From: an uncultured Ruminococcus sp. | Lineage (GTDB): Bacteria; Bacillota; Clostridia; Oscillospirales; Ruminococcaceae | Assembly (NCBI GenBank): GCA_947176565.1 | Contig: CAMWRC010000041.1 | Span: 1 to 8,246, forward strand | Direction: 5' to 3' | DNA length: 8,246 nt | Shown here: piece by piece, positions 1 to 6,439 of the stretch | Position numbering within the stretch: the stretch's first letter is position 1 | Layout of the letters: the number at the start of each line of letters is the position of its first letter | The notes under the pieces: model-generated | What the model saw: the letters and a program-made list of their open reading frames with translations, nothing else | Databases searched by the model: none | Told to the model about the DNA's origin: nothing | Program-made: the position numbers and the translations under genes

Positions 1-55
1 ACCGAGATCTACACCTATTAAGTCGTCGGCAGCGTCAGATGTGTTTAAGTGACAG
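1..55 (+). other. Illumina Nextera adapter remnant (P5 tail, i5 index, Tn5 mosaic end)
   Basis: Bases 1-14 match the 3' end of the Illumina P5 oligo (ACCGAGATCTACAC), 15-22 (CTATTAAG) sit where the 8-base i5 index belongs, 23-36 match the Nextera read-1 sequence (TCGTCGGCAGCGTC), and 37-55 match the 19-base Tn5 mosaic end except for A-to-T changes at 45 and 50. The order and spacing are exactly those of a Nextera library molecule, so this is untrimmed adapter, not genome. Genomic sequence starts at about 56. The two mismatches suggest low-accuracy base calls at this contig edge. Confidence 0.96.
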
Positions 56-75
56 ATTTATATCACATCAAAGGC

Positions 76-104
76 TTGACAAGATTTAGACAATATGTTA
101 TAAT
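76..104 (+). promoter_or_regulatory. Consensus sigma-70/SigA promoter of the split pfl operon
   Basis: TTGACA at 76-81 and TATAAT at 99-104 are separated by exactly 17 bases, and TG at 96-97 gives an extended -10 (TGTTATAAT). Transcription would start near 110-112, about 25-30 bases before the ATG at 139. Both hexamers match consensus, implying high basal expression, as expected for a fermentative enzyme. No convincing Rex or Fnr box was seen around it, although only about 20 genomic bases lie upstream of the -35. Confidence 0.88.
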
Positions 105-138
105 ATATCCGGAAATTTATATAGATTGGACTGATATG

Positions 139-2211
139 ATGCTTCATTTTATTAAGGAATATCCAAACGAATGGGAAGGCTTCGAACAGGGACGCTGGTG
201 CAATACCTCCGTCAATGTCCGTGACTTCATCAAAAAAAACTATACTCCGTATGACGGGGACGAAAGCTTTCTCGCACCGCCTACAGAGGCAACTAAACAA
301 CTCTGGGAACAGGTTATGGAACTTTCACGTCAGGAACGTGAAGCCGGCGGTGTGCTTGATATGGACACAAAAATTGTTTCTACAATAACTTCCCACGGCG
401 CAGGCTATCTTAATAAGGAACTCGAACAGATAGTAGGTTTGCAGACCGATAAGCCTTTCAAACGCTCTCTCCAGCCTTTCGGCGGAATACGTATGGCTCA
501 GAATGCCTGTGAACAGTACGGCTATCATGTTGACCCCGAAATAGTAAAAATATTCACAAAATATAGAAAAACCCACAATCAGGGCGTTTTCGATGCCTAT
601 ACTCCGGAAATGAGAATGGCACGTAAATCTGCAATAATCACCGGTCTCCCTGATGCCTACGGCAGAGGTCGTATCATCGGCGATTACAGACGTGTCGCAC
701 TTTACGGTATTGATATTCTTATTGCCGACAAGAAACATCAGATTGAAACTTCACTCGTGCGTATGACTTCAAAAAATATCCGTCTCCGCGAAGAACTCGC
801 TGAACAGGTACGCGCTCTTGAAGAACTTAAAGAACTCGGAAATATCTATGGATTCGACATCTCACGTCCTGCCGCAAACGCAAAGGAAGCCGTTCAGTGG
901 CTGTACTTCGGCTATCTTGCAGCTGTAAAGGAGCAGAACGGCGCAGCTATGTCTCTCGGACGTACATCAACATTCCTCGATATTTATATCCAGCGTGACC
1001 TTGACAGAGGAATTATCACAGAAGAAGAGGCTCAGGAACTTATCGACCACTTCATCATGAAGCTGCGTATAGTCAAGTTCGCACGTACTCCGGAATACAA
1101 TCAGCTGTTCTCCGGCGACCCCACATGGATTACCGAATCAATCGGCGGCGTTGACGTTGACGGCAGACATCTTGTTACTAAAAACAGTTTCCGTTATCTC
1201 CATACTCTTGATAATCTCGGCACTGCTCCCGAACCGAATATGACAGTTCTCTGGTCTCAGCGTCTGCCACGGAAATTCAAGGAATACTGCGCAAAAATGT
1301 CTATCAAGACTTCCTCTATCCAGTATGAGAACGACGATATGATGCGTGTTATCCACGGCGATGACTATGCTATTGCCTGCTGCGTATCATCAATGAGAGT
1401 CGGCAAGGAAATGCAGTTCTTCGGCGCACGTGCAAACCTCGCAAAATGTCTCCTCTATGCTATAAACGGCGGCGTTGACGAGAGAATGAAAGTTCAGGTT
1501 GGTCCAAAATTCAGACCAGTTGAGGGCGATTATCTTGATTTTGACGATGTATGGGACAAGTACGAAGCAATGATGGAATGGCTTGCAGGACTTTATGTAA
1601 ATACGCTTAACGTAATTCATTATATGCACGACAAATACTGCTACGAAAAAATACAGATGGCTCTCCATGACCGCGATGTAAAGCGTTATTTTGCTACCGG
1701 AATCGCCGGACTTTCAGTTGTTGCCGATTCACTTTCAGCTATCAAGTATGCTAAAGTAAAGGTTATACGCGATGAGGACGGAATCGTAACTGATTATGAA
1801 GTTGAAGGAGATTTCCCGAAGTACGGTAACAATGACGACCGCGTAGATGATATTGCTGTTACAGTTGTACGTAAATTCATGGACTGTGTACGTAAGCATC
1901 ATACATACCGCGACGGAGTTCCTACAATGTCAATCCTGACTATAACTTCAAATGTCGTTTACGGAAAGAAAACCGGAAATACTCCGGACGGTCGTAAAAT
2001 GGGCGTTCCGCTTGCTCCGGGTGCAAATCCTATGCACGGCAGAGATACTCACGGTGCAGCAGCTTCCCTTTCTTCTGTTGCAAAGCTTCCGTTCCGCCAT
2101 GCTCAGGATGGTATTTCAAATACATTCTCGATTATTCCCGATGCACTCGGCAAGGATATGCAGGTATTCGTCGGCGATATTGATATCGACGCACTGAGAA
2201 AGGAACAGTAA
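139..2211 (+). CDS. pflB: Pyruvate formate-lyase core subunit lacking the glycyl radical domain
   Basis: Formate C-acetyltransferase barrel (pyruvate + CoA to acetyl-CoA + formate, cytosolic, strictly anaerobic). From ATG 139 it is 690 residues, and Trp12 of the EWEGF motif aligns with Trp12 of E. coli PflB. ATG 136 is an alternative start. Visible motifs are [53 protein letters not shown], the catalytic Cys-Cys pair in [11 protein letters not shown] (about residues 414-415), FGARANLAK and [17 protein letters not shown]. After DALGKD the homology ends and the protein stops in an unrelated tail ([15 protein letters not shown]), so the roughly 70-residue C-terminal domain with the radical glycine is absent. 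That domain is encoded separately at 2427-2666, and 690 + 79 = 769 residues, close to the 760 of E. coli PflB. An upstream GTG at 49 keeps the frame open, but it lies in adapter and the frame then crosses the promoter. The Shine-Dalgarno is weak (GGA at 128-130). Confidence 0.93.
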   Translation: MLHFIKEYPNEWEGFEQGRWCNTSVNVRDFIKKNYTPYDGDESFLAPPTEATKQLWEQVMELSRQEREAGGVLDMDTKIVSTITSHGAGYLNKELEQIVGLQTDKPFKRSLQPFGGIRMAQNACEQYGYHVDPEIVKIFTKYRKTHNQGVFDAYTPEMRMARKSAIITGLPDAYGRGRIIGDYRRVALYGIDILIADKKHQIETSLVRMTSKNIRLREELAEQVRALEELKELGNIYGFDISRPAANAKEAVQWLYFGYLAAVKEQNGAAMSLGRTSTFLDIYIQRDLDRGIITEEEAQELIDHFIMKLRIVKFARTPEYNQLFSGDPTWITESIGGVDVDGRHLVTKNSFRYLHTLDNLGTAPEPNMTVLWSQRLPRKFKEYCAKMSIKTSSIQYENDDMMRVIHGDDYAIACCVSSMRVGKEMQFFGARANLAKCLLYAINGGVDERMKVQVGPKFRPVEGDYLDFDDVWDKYEAMMEWLAGLYVNTLNVIHYMHDKYCYEKIQMALHDRDVKRYFATGIAGLSVVADSLSAIKYAKVKVIRDEDGIVTDYEVEGDFPKYGNNDDRVDDIAVTVVRKFMDCVRKHHTYRDGVPTMSILTITSNVVYGKKTGNTPDGRKMGVPLAPGANPMHGRDTHGAAASLSSVAKLPFRHAQDGISNTFSIIPDALGKDMQVFVGDIDIDALRKEQ

Positions 2212-2213
2212 TA

Positions 2214-2414
2214 ATGGAAAATCCCAGCAATCCGGAACAGCTTGCAGACCTGATTGACCAGCTTATGGCAGACGGCAGCGGTCATGTGAATATCAAATCT
2301 GCCGGCACTGAAACCGGAATAAAGGTTGATATTGTAAACAGTACAGACTATTGCGGAAATAAAGGCGCGTGCTGTCAGCCGACTGAAAACGCAGTAGATG
2401 ACGATGAAGATTAG
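2214..2414 (+). CDS. Small acidic Cys-containing protein between the two halves of split PFL
   Basis: 66 residues, family not recognised. It starts 2 bases after the core's stop (TAATAATG), with AAAGGA near 2200 as ribosome site. The N-terminal half (EQLADLIDQLMADGSGHVNI, residues 9-27) resembles the start of the downstream radical domain ([20 protein letters not shown]): a helix, then a glycine-rich turn, His and an N-I/N-V strand. The second half is different: Cys47, Cys53 and Cys54 in DYCGNKGACCQPTEN, then an acidic tail ending DDDED. It lacks RVSGYAV and therefore cannot carry the radical. Its position and the shared N-terminal pattern suggest a PFL partner or a decayed and repurposed duplicate of the radical domain; a redox, metal or docking role is only inference. 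Its stop TAG overlaps the strong ribosome site of the next gene. Confidence 0.85.
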   Translation: MENPSNPEQLADLIDQLMADGSGHVNIKSAGTETGIKVDIVNSTDYCGNKGACCQPTENAVDDDED

Positions 2415-2418
2415 GAGG
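2413..2418 (+). promoter_or_regulatory. Strong Shine-Dalgarno for the glycyl radical subunit
   Basis: AGGAGG overlaps the TAG stop of the preceding gene and lies 8 bases before ATG 2427, at optimal spacing. It fixes the start of the radical subunit and indicates that it is made as an independent, probably abundant protein rather than by frameshifting or readthrough. Confidence 0.88.
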
Positions 2419-2426
2419 AATTTTTT

Positions 2427-2666
2427 ATGAGTAATCAGAAACAGGTTGACAATCTTATCGAACTTCTCGACGGATATGTTGAAAAAGGCGGTCATCATCT
2501 TAATGTAAACGTTTTTACAAAAGAAACTCTCCTTGACGCTCAGGCTCACCCTGAAAAATATCCGCAGCTTACTGTCAGAGTTTCAGGCTATGCCGTAAAC
2601 TTCGTAAAACTCACTAAGGAACAGCAGGACGATGTAATTTCACGTACATTCCACAGCAGTCTGTGA
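2427..2666 (+). CDS. Free-standing glycyl radical domain subunit of split PFL (GrcA/YfiD-like)
   Basis: 79 residues that align end to end with the C-terminal domain of E. coli Pfl[17 protein letters not shown] (residues 14-29) is followed by [18 protein letters not shown] and RVSGYAV (51-57), where Gly54 is the residue that an S-adenosylmethionine activase converts to the glycyl radical, then [14 protein letters not shown] at the C-terminus. The E. coli counterpart for a separate radical domain is YfiD/GrcA, which replaces the domain after oxygen cleaves PFL. YfiD is about 127 residues with an extra N-terminus, whereas this protein is just the domain. Because the adjacent core lacks its own domain, this should be an obligate subunit rather than a spare part. 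The activase gene is not in the window. Confidence 0.93.
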   Translation: MSNQKQVDNLIELLDGYVEKGGHHLNVNVFTKETLLDAQAHPEKYPQLTVRVSGYAVNFVKLTKEQQDDVISRTFHSSL

Positions 2667-2698
2667 GAATAATCTCCTGACCGGAATTTAATCTTAAT

Positions 2699-2730
2699 AA
2701 AAAGCAGTCCCGTAAAAAGGACTGCTTTTT
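2699..2730. terminator. Bidirectional intrinsic terminator between convergent genes
   Basis: A perfect 12-base stem (AAAAAGCAGTCC at 2699-2710 and GGACTGCTTTTT at 2719-2730) encloses an 8-base loop. The A-rich left arm and T-rich right arm provide a U-tract on either strand. It ends the split pfl operon 32 bases after its last stop and also serves the minus-strand gene that stops at 2735. Confidence 0.93.
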
Positions 2731-2734
2731 GATT

Positions 2735-3169
2735 TTATAAAAACTGCCTCATGTTCTGAGAAAGTTTTTCCTCCGCCTTGATAAGACGCTTGGTTATATC
2801 TTTTGACCGCCTGTCAGCTGCCTGATACTGATTAAGATAACGGCTCAGGGATTTTATTCCCATATTGCACCCGTCTGTCATAAGTTCAGCAATAGTGCTG
2901 TCGGATTCGTCCATTTTCAGCTTGAAATTAGTCTTTATCCACGACATTCCCGATGCAATCGGATTAGGTTCTTTGCCGTTATCGTGATAATCCGCAAGAA
3001 CTTCCTGCAAATCATTTTTAAGCTCCTCGTTTTCTCTGGAACTGTCCTGCAAATATTCACGCAGTTCCGGACTGTGAGCGTATTCCATAACCTCATCAAT
3101 TGCCGATATTCCCATTTTTATGCCGGAATCACATTCGCGGAGCAGTTTAATTGTATCCTGTTCAACCAT
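2735..3169 (-). CDS. Uncharacterised helical protein (ferritin-like four-helix type)
   Basis: 144 residues, no signal peptide and no membrane segment. The sequence is almost entirely amphipathic helix, with heptad-like stretches such as SRENEELKNDLQEVLADYHD (44-63) and a central conserved-looking patch, EPNPIASGMSWIKTNFKLKM (67-86). It recalls short unannotated Clostridia proteins with a predicted ferritin-like helical bundle. That is recollection of sequence style, not a demonstrated homology, and I see no clear ExxH metal ligands. Start ATG 3169 is supported by AGAGGTGA, 6 bases upstream. It has its own promoter, overlapping an inverted repeat, and is convergent with the PFL operon, sharing its terminator. 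Function unknown. Confidence 0.8.
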   Translation of the reverse strand: MVEQDTIKLLRECDSGIKMGISAIDEVMEYAHSPELREYLQDSSRENEELKNDLQEVLADYHDNGKEPNPIASGMSWIKTNFKLKMDESDSTIAELMTDGCNMGIKSLSRYLNQYQAADRRSKDITKRLIKAEEKLSQNMRQFL

Positions 3170-3173
3170 AAAA

Positions 3174-3216
3174 AATCACCTCTTTCAATGTTATTATAAC
3201 AAGAAAAGAGGTGATT
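3174..3216 (-). promoter_or_regulatory. Inverted repeat combining extended -10, Shine-Dalgarno and terminator-like U-tract
   Basis: Twelve-base perfect arms (3174-3185 and 3205-3216) flank a 19-base spacer. On the minus strand the spacer holds TGTTATAAT (TATAAT at 3198-3193, extended -10) with no good -35. The downstream arm contains the AGAGGTGA ribosome site of the gene starting at 3169 and runs into six T. In a transcript arriving from the upstream gene (3223-3501) the first arm would pair with and hide the ribosome site and could terminate transcription. A transcript starting at the internal promoter (about 3186) would lack that arm and stay translatable. The repeat is seen directly; the regulatory logic is inference. 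Confidence 0.6.
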
Positions 3217-3222
3217 ATTCTT

Positions 3223-3501
3223 TTATTTTGATTTCTTCTCACGAAGAAGTACTGCCGAAACAATTAGGCAGACAATTCCGACAATAAATACTGCTATATC
3301 AAAAACAGGGAAAAAACCTAAATTTCTCAAAAGAAAAACAGCAGTAGGCGCATCAGCACCGCCGATAATGCCTATACCACTTATAGAATCGTATCTTGAT
3401 ATATTAATATATATAACGATTGCGGTTTTTATAATGTACAGAACTTCAGATAATATCAGAAGAATACCCGTATATCTGAAAAATTTTCCTAATTTTTTCA
3501 T
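3223..3501 (-). CDS. Small two-helix membrane protein with an OadB-like GGAD-PT motif
   Basis: 92 residues. A hydrophobic segment spans roughly residues 11-34 and a second spans 63-86, with basic residues at both termini (MKKLGKFFR and REKKSK). Between them, residues 42-57 read GIGIIGGADAPTAVFL, close to GIIGGADGPTAIF, the signature of the beta subunit of Na+-translocating decarboxylases (OadB/GcdB family), whose Asp is part of the ion path. Full OadB proteins have about 400 residues and many helices, so this is not an intact subunit. It may be a fragment-derived small protein or an independent family that uses the same motif. The rest of a decarboxylase (alpha, gamma or biotin carrier) is absent. 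It lies 35 bases after the lipoprotein gene without an obvious promoter, so it may be co-transcribed. The ribosome site is weak. Confidence 0.75.
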   Translation of the reverse strand: MKKLGKFFRYTGILLILSEVLYIIKTAIVIYINISRYDSISGIGIIGGADAPTAVFLLRNLGFFPVFDIAVFIVGIVCLIVSAVLLREKKSK

Positions 3502-3536
3502 TACAATATCTTTTCTCTTGATTCCTCTATTATTTT

Positions 3537-4166
3537 TCAGCTTCTCAGTATTCCGTTAAACCAGCTGTAGATTCCATTTGCAGTTTCGTTATTGCTGTCA
3601 AGACCTACGCCCTCGCTCTCATGAAGTACAATAATCCGTAATTCTCCGCTTTTATCATAGTAACAGCCGTACCATGAAACAGAATCATACTCAACATCGG
3701 GCATAGAATCAGGATATACTATCGAATAATTTTCATCTGAACATACTTCGCAGAGTCTGTTGAAATTATCATCAATTTCGGATTTACCACACGATTTGCC
3801 TGTTTTTTTATCATCAAGCTTACCCGATTTGAAGTCCTCATATATCTGCGTGATACCATAACTCTGCACTTCTGAATCTTCCGAAATATCCTGAATACAG
3901 TAGATACTGCCGTCTCTGTCTATGAACTGAACTGCATAGCCATCAATTCCGCTTGCATATCTGTTATACCGCGTGTATTTAAGGAAAACAATTTCCGGCA
4001 TTTTTTCCGTATCAATTCCGGAAATCATATCTGAAACAGTTCCTGAATTATTTTCACTTCCTGAACTGCTTTCAGGGACTTTATCCGCACAGCCTGTCAT
4101 TAAAAATAAAGCAGAAGATAGTATTATGAATTTTTTAATTATATAATTTCTGATAATTCTATTCAT
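3537..4166 (-). CDS. Predicted lipoprotein of unknown function downstream of ddh
   Basis: 209 residues. The N-terminus is basic (MNRIIRNYIIKK), followed by a hydrophobic segment (FIILSSALFLMTG) and a lipobox cysteine at residue 26 (LMTGC), pointing to lipidation and attachment to the outer face of the membrane. A Ser/Asn/Gly-rich tether (about 31-45) follows, then a mixed globular domain with many Tyr and acidic residues (FIDRDGSIYCIQDI, SVSWYGCYYDKSGELRI) ending in IYSWFNGILRS. No family recognised. It starts 7 bases after the ddh stop, with no clear Shine-Dalgarno, so translation may be coupled to ddh. No terminator or promoter separates them, suggesting the tail of the dap operon, though a functional link to DAP synthesis is not shown. 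Confidence 0.85.
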   Translation of the reverse strand: MNRIIRNYIIKKFIILSSALFLMTGCADKVPESSSGSENNSGTVSDMISGIDTEKMPEIVFLKYTRYNRYASGIDGYAVQFIDRDGSIYCIQDISEDSEVQSYGITQIYEDFKSGKLDDKKTGKSCGKSEIDDNFNRLCEVCSDENYSIVYPDSMPDVEYDSVSWYGCYYDKSGELRIIVLHESEGVGLDSNNETANGIYSWFNGILRS

Positions 4167-4173
4167 AACAGAA

Positions 4174-5160
4174 TCAAAGCATTTTTGCTCTTAATTCCTC
4201 AGCACTCAGCGGAGAAAGATAAGCCGGAGCAATATCAAATGCCGTCTTACAGCCTGTAGCACCCTCAGCCTTTAATCTGCACAATGCTCTTGCATAGCAA
4301 ATCAGAACGCTTGCTGTAAATTCCGGATTTGAATCAAGTTTAAGCGAATATTCAATCATCTGATGAGTCTTTCCGCCCTCGCCTGTAAATCCGCTTCTCA
4401 TGACGAATCCGCCGTGATTCATTTTATTGTGTACTCTGTCAAATTCTTCTTCGGAAATAAAATTAACAGTTGTATCATATTCATCAAAATAATTCTTCAT
4501 GGTCTTGATTGATTCCTCAATCTTTGCAAGGTCTGCGCCGTCCTCAGCAACAACCCAGCATTCACGGAGATGCTTCTGACGTGTAGTGAGTTCCGGCTGA
4601 CTTCCGGAGCGTACAGCTTCCATTGCAGACTCAACTGGCACTGTGTACTGTATTCCCCTCTTTACGCCGTCAATACGTCTGATTGCATCGGAATGTCCCT
4701 GACTTACGCCCTTTCCCCAGAAAGTATAGCTTTTTCCGTTGGGGAGAATTGATTCGGCATAAAGTCTGTTCAGGGAGAAAAGACCGGGGTCCCAACCGAG
4801 AGAAATCATAGCAAGATGACCGCTTTCCTTTGCTGCCTTGTCAACATTTGCGAAATGTTCCGGAATACGTGCATGAGTATCGAAACTATCAATAACATTG
4901 AAAGTTTTAACAAGTTCCGGAGTCTGCTCCGGCAAATCAGTTGCACTTCCGCCGCATATAATCATAACATCAATTTTATCTGCCATTCTTTCTGCTTCGT
5001 TCATGCTGTAGACTTCCGCACCGGTAATTGTTTTTACTGATGACGGGTCACGGCGCGTAAAGATTCCAACCAGTTCCATATCGTCATTCTGTGCGACTGC
5101 AAGCTCAACGCCCTTTCCAAGATTTCCATATCCTGCAATACCGATTCTGTATTTACTCAT
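4174..5160 (-). CDS. ddh: meso-Diaminopimelate D-dehydrogenase
   Basis: 328 residues, close to the roughly 320-326 of characterised Ddh enzymes (EC 1.4.1.16). It catalyses NADPH-dependent reductive amination of tetrahydrodipicolinate (as its ring-opened form) directly to meso-DAP, replacing the acyl-transferase, aminotransferase, deacylase and epimerase steps. Visible features are an N-terminal Rossmann motif GIAGYGNLG (7-15), NVIDSFDTH (88-96), ISLGWDPGLFSLNRLY (119-134), FWGKGVSQGHSDAIRRIDGV (147-166) and the C-terminal NPEFTASVLICYARAL. These are the substrate and cofactor landmarks of the family. Start ATG 5160 is supported by AAGGAG, which overlaps the dapB stop (TAAGGAG). It is the last pathway gene of the operon. 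The neighbouring dapA and dapB supply its substrate. Confidence 0.96.
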   Translation of the reverse strand: MSKYRIGIAGYGNLGKGVELAVAQNDDMELVGIFTRRDPSSVKTITGAEVYSMNEAERMADKIDVMIICGGSATDLPEQTPELVKTFNVIDSFDTHARIPEHFANVDKAAKESGHLAMISLGWDPGLFSLNRLYAESILPNGKSYTFWGKGVSQGHSDAIRRIDGVKRGIQYTVPVESAMEAVRSGSQPELTTRQKHLRECWVVAEDGADLAKIEESIKTMKNYFDEYDTTVNFISEEEFDRVHNKMNHGGFVMRSGFTGEGGKTHQMIEYSLKLDSNPEFTASVLICYARALCRLKAEGATGCKTAFDIAPAYLSPLSAEELRAKML

Positions 5161-5172
5161 ATTTATCGCTCC

Positions 5173-5922
5173 TTATATCAACATCTGCATATCATAGAGA
5201 CCTGCCGGCTTATCTTTCAGGAAAATCGCCGCCTTGACTGAACCCTCGGCGAAAACCGTCTTTGATGCGGCTGAATGTGAAAGCGTGATTACCTCATCAT
5301 TTCCTGCAAAAATAACATCATGTTCGCCTACGATAGTACCGCCACGTATAGCGTGCATACCGATTTCGGACTTTTCGCGCTTCTGACGGCGTGAATGACG
5401 GTCATAGACGTAATGCTTTGAATTATCCATAGTCTCGTTGATTGCGTTTGCAAGCATTATTGCCGTGCCGCTTGGCGCGTCAAGCTTCTGATTGTGATGC
5501 TTTTCCACGATTTCAATATCAAATCTGTCACCTAAGACTTCCGCCGCTTTTTTCGCAAGCTGTACAAGAAGATTTATTCCCAGAGACATATTGAATGTGA
5601 AAAATACCGGAATCTGTTCTGCTGCCGATTTTATCTGTGAAATCTGCTCATCGCTGTATCCTGTTGATGCAACAACAATCGGAGTACCTGTCGAAAGGCA
5701 GTATTCAAGAAGTCCGTCAAGAGAAGCCGGATTCGAGAAATCTATAATAACATCAGGTTTTACAGGCAATTCAGCAGGACTTGCAACAATCGGGAAGTCC
5801 GCATACTGTTCGGTATATAAATCGATACCTGCAATCACTTTGCAGTCGTCGCGGTCTTTAACGCAGTTGTAAATGGTTTTTCCCATTTTGCCGTTAGCGC
5901 CGCATATAGCAATATTTGTCAT
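5173..5922 (-). CDS. dapB: 4-Hydroxy-tetrahydrodipicolinate reductase
   Basis: 249 residues from ATG 5922. It reduces the DapA product 4-hydroxy-tetrahydrodipicolinate to tetrahydrodipicolinate with NAD(P)H. The N-terminus MTNIAICGANGKMGKTI carries the GxxGxxG nucleotide site (8-14); DFSNPASL (61-68) and ASTGYS follow; EIVEKHHNQKLDAPSGTA (137-154) holds the catalytic His142/His143 and Lys146; and RGGTIVGEHDVIFAG (193-207) is typical of the C-terminal domain. The frame is open to an ATG at 5979, but that start would add 19 non-family residues and overlap the upstream gene. ATG 5922 is preceded by AGAGGTG and begins one base after the upstream stop (TAAAATG), implying translational coupling. 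Confidence 0.97.
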   Translation of the reverse strand: MTNIAICGANGKMGKTIYNCVKDRDDCKVIAGIDLYTEQYADFPIVASPAELPVKPDVIIDFSNPASLDGLLEYCLSTGTPIVVASTGYSDEQISQIKSAAEQIPVFFTFNMSLGINLLVQLAKKAAEVLGDRFDIEIVEKHHNQKLDAPSGTAIMLANAINETMDNSKHYVYDRHSRRQKREKSEIGMHAIRGGTIVGEHDVIFAGNDEVITLSHSAASKTVFAEGSVKAAIFLKDKPAGLYDMQMLI

Positions 5923-5923
5923 T

Positions 5924-6439
5924 TTAACACCTCTTAATTTTATATTCTCGGATTTGTTTTTTCTTGTCAATTCTTGCAATTACTGCCGCCGCAATAAACA
6001 GCGCACAGGGAATGGTGTACATCATAATAAACACCGGTCCTCGTTCAAATCCCGGTGCAAATATTGCAGGCAGAAGCAGTATCACAGCAGAAAATATACA
6101 CAATAGCGCATTTGGTTTTTTAACTCTTAAAAGTACAATTACACCCAAAATATACGCCGGTGGAAGATGAAAGTAAAACAGTTGATGAATTTTTCCCGCA
6201 CCATCATCGCCTTCATGCCGCTCGATAAGCCCCAGCATATCACCGATGTTGTAAATCATATCTTCTTTAAAGAGGAGCACAGTCAATATCGGCATCAGCA
6301 GTGCAGCGGCGACAAGAAGCTTTGAGAGCATCATGAGTCTTGTTTTATGCAGTCCCTCACGGTTTCCGCCGCAATGCGGACAAGTATTTCCTTGTTCATG
6401 AGAACTATAATAATAATATCCACAGAATTTGCAGTTCAT
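5924..6439 (-). CDS. Zinc-ribbon, four-helix membrane protein embedded in the dap operon
   Basis: 171 residues, no specific family recognised. The N-terminus is a small zinc ribbon: CxxC at Cys3/Cys6 and CxxC at Cys20/Cys23 (TCPHCGGN). Four hydrophobic stretches follow, at about 36-57, 92-106, 110-128 and 135-156, with a charged loop (58-85, including ERHEGDDGAGK) between the first two and a basic tail (RIDKKKQIREYKIKR). The zinc ribbon is probably cytoplasmic. Its ATG shares one base with the dapA stop (TAATG), and its own stop is one base from the dapB start, so it is locked into the operon by coupling at both ends. No catalytic motif is seen; a sensor, scaffold or transport-accessory role is speculation. 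Confidence 0.85.
   Translation of the reverse strand: MNCKFCGYYYYSSHEQGNTCPHCGGNREGLHKTRLMMLSKLLVAAALLMPILTVLLFKEDMIYNIGDMLGLIERHEGDDGAGKIHQLFYFHLPPAYILGVIVLLRVKKPNALLCIFSAVILLLPAIFAPGFERGPVFIMMYTIPCALFIAAAVIARIDKKKQIREYKIKRC

Noticed and set aside
37..55. Tn5 end, possible mobile element boundary
   Set aside because: It is the mosaic end embedded in a complete Nextera library adapter, not a transposon in the genome.
82..105. Possible Rex-type redox operator in the pfl promoter
   Set aside because: Only a loose ACAATATGTT-like match; the TTGT/ACAA half-sites and spacing are not met.
325..738. Minus-strand open frame of 137 codons inside the PFL core
   Set aside because: Complementary-strand shadow of highly conserved PFL coding sequence.
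2196..2430. Split PFL as a simple sequencing frameshift
   Set aside because: A frameshift would leave contiguous homology. Instead the core ends in a non-homologous tail, a 66-codon gene intervenes, and the radical domain has its own optimal Shine-Dalgarno and ATG. The region is also far from the error-prone contig ends.
2103..2549. Long minus-strand open frame of 148 codons across the PFL junction
   Set aside because: It is antisense to three genes with clear family matches or ribosome sites, and has no recognisable protein features of its own.
5923..5979. Upstream ATG at 5979 as dapB start
   Set aside because: The added 19 residues are not part of DapB, overlap the upstream gene and lack a ribosome site; ATG 5922 has AGAGGTG and the canonical N-terminus.
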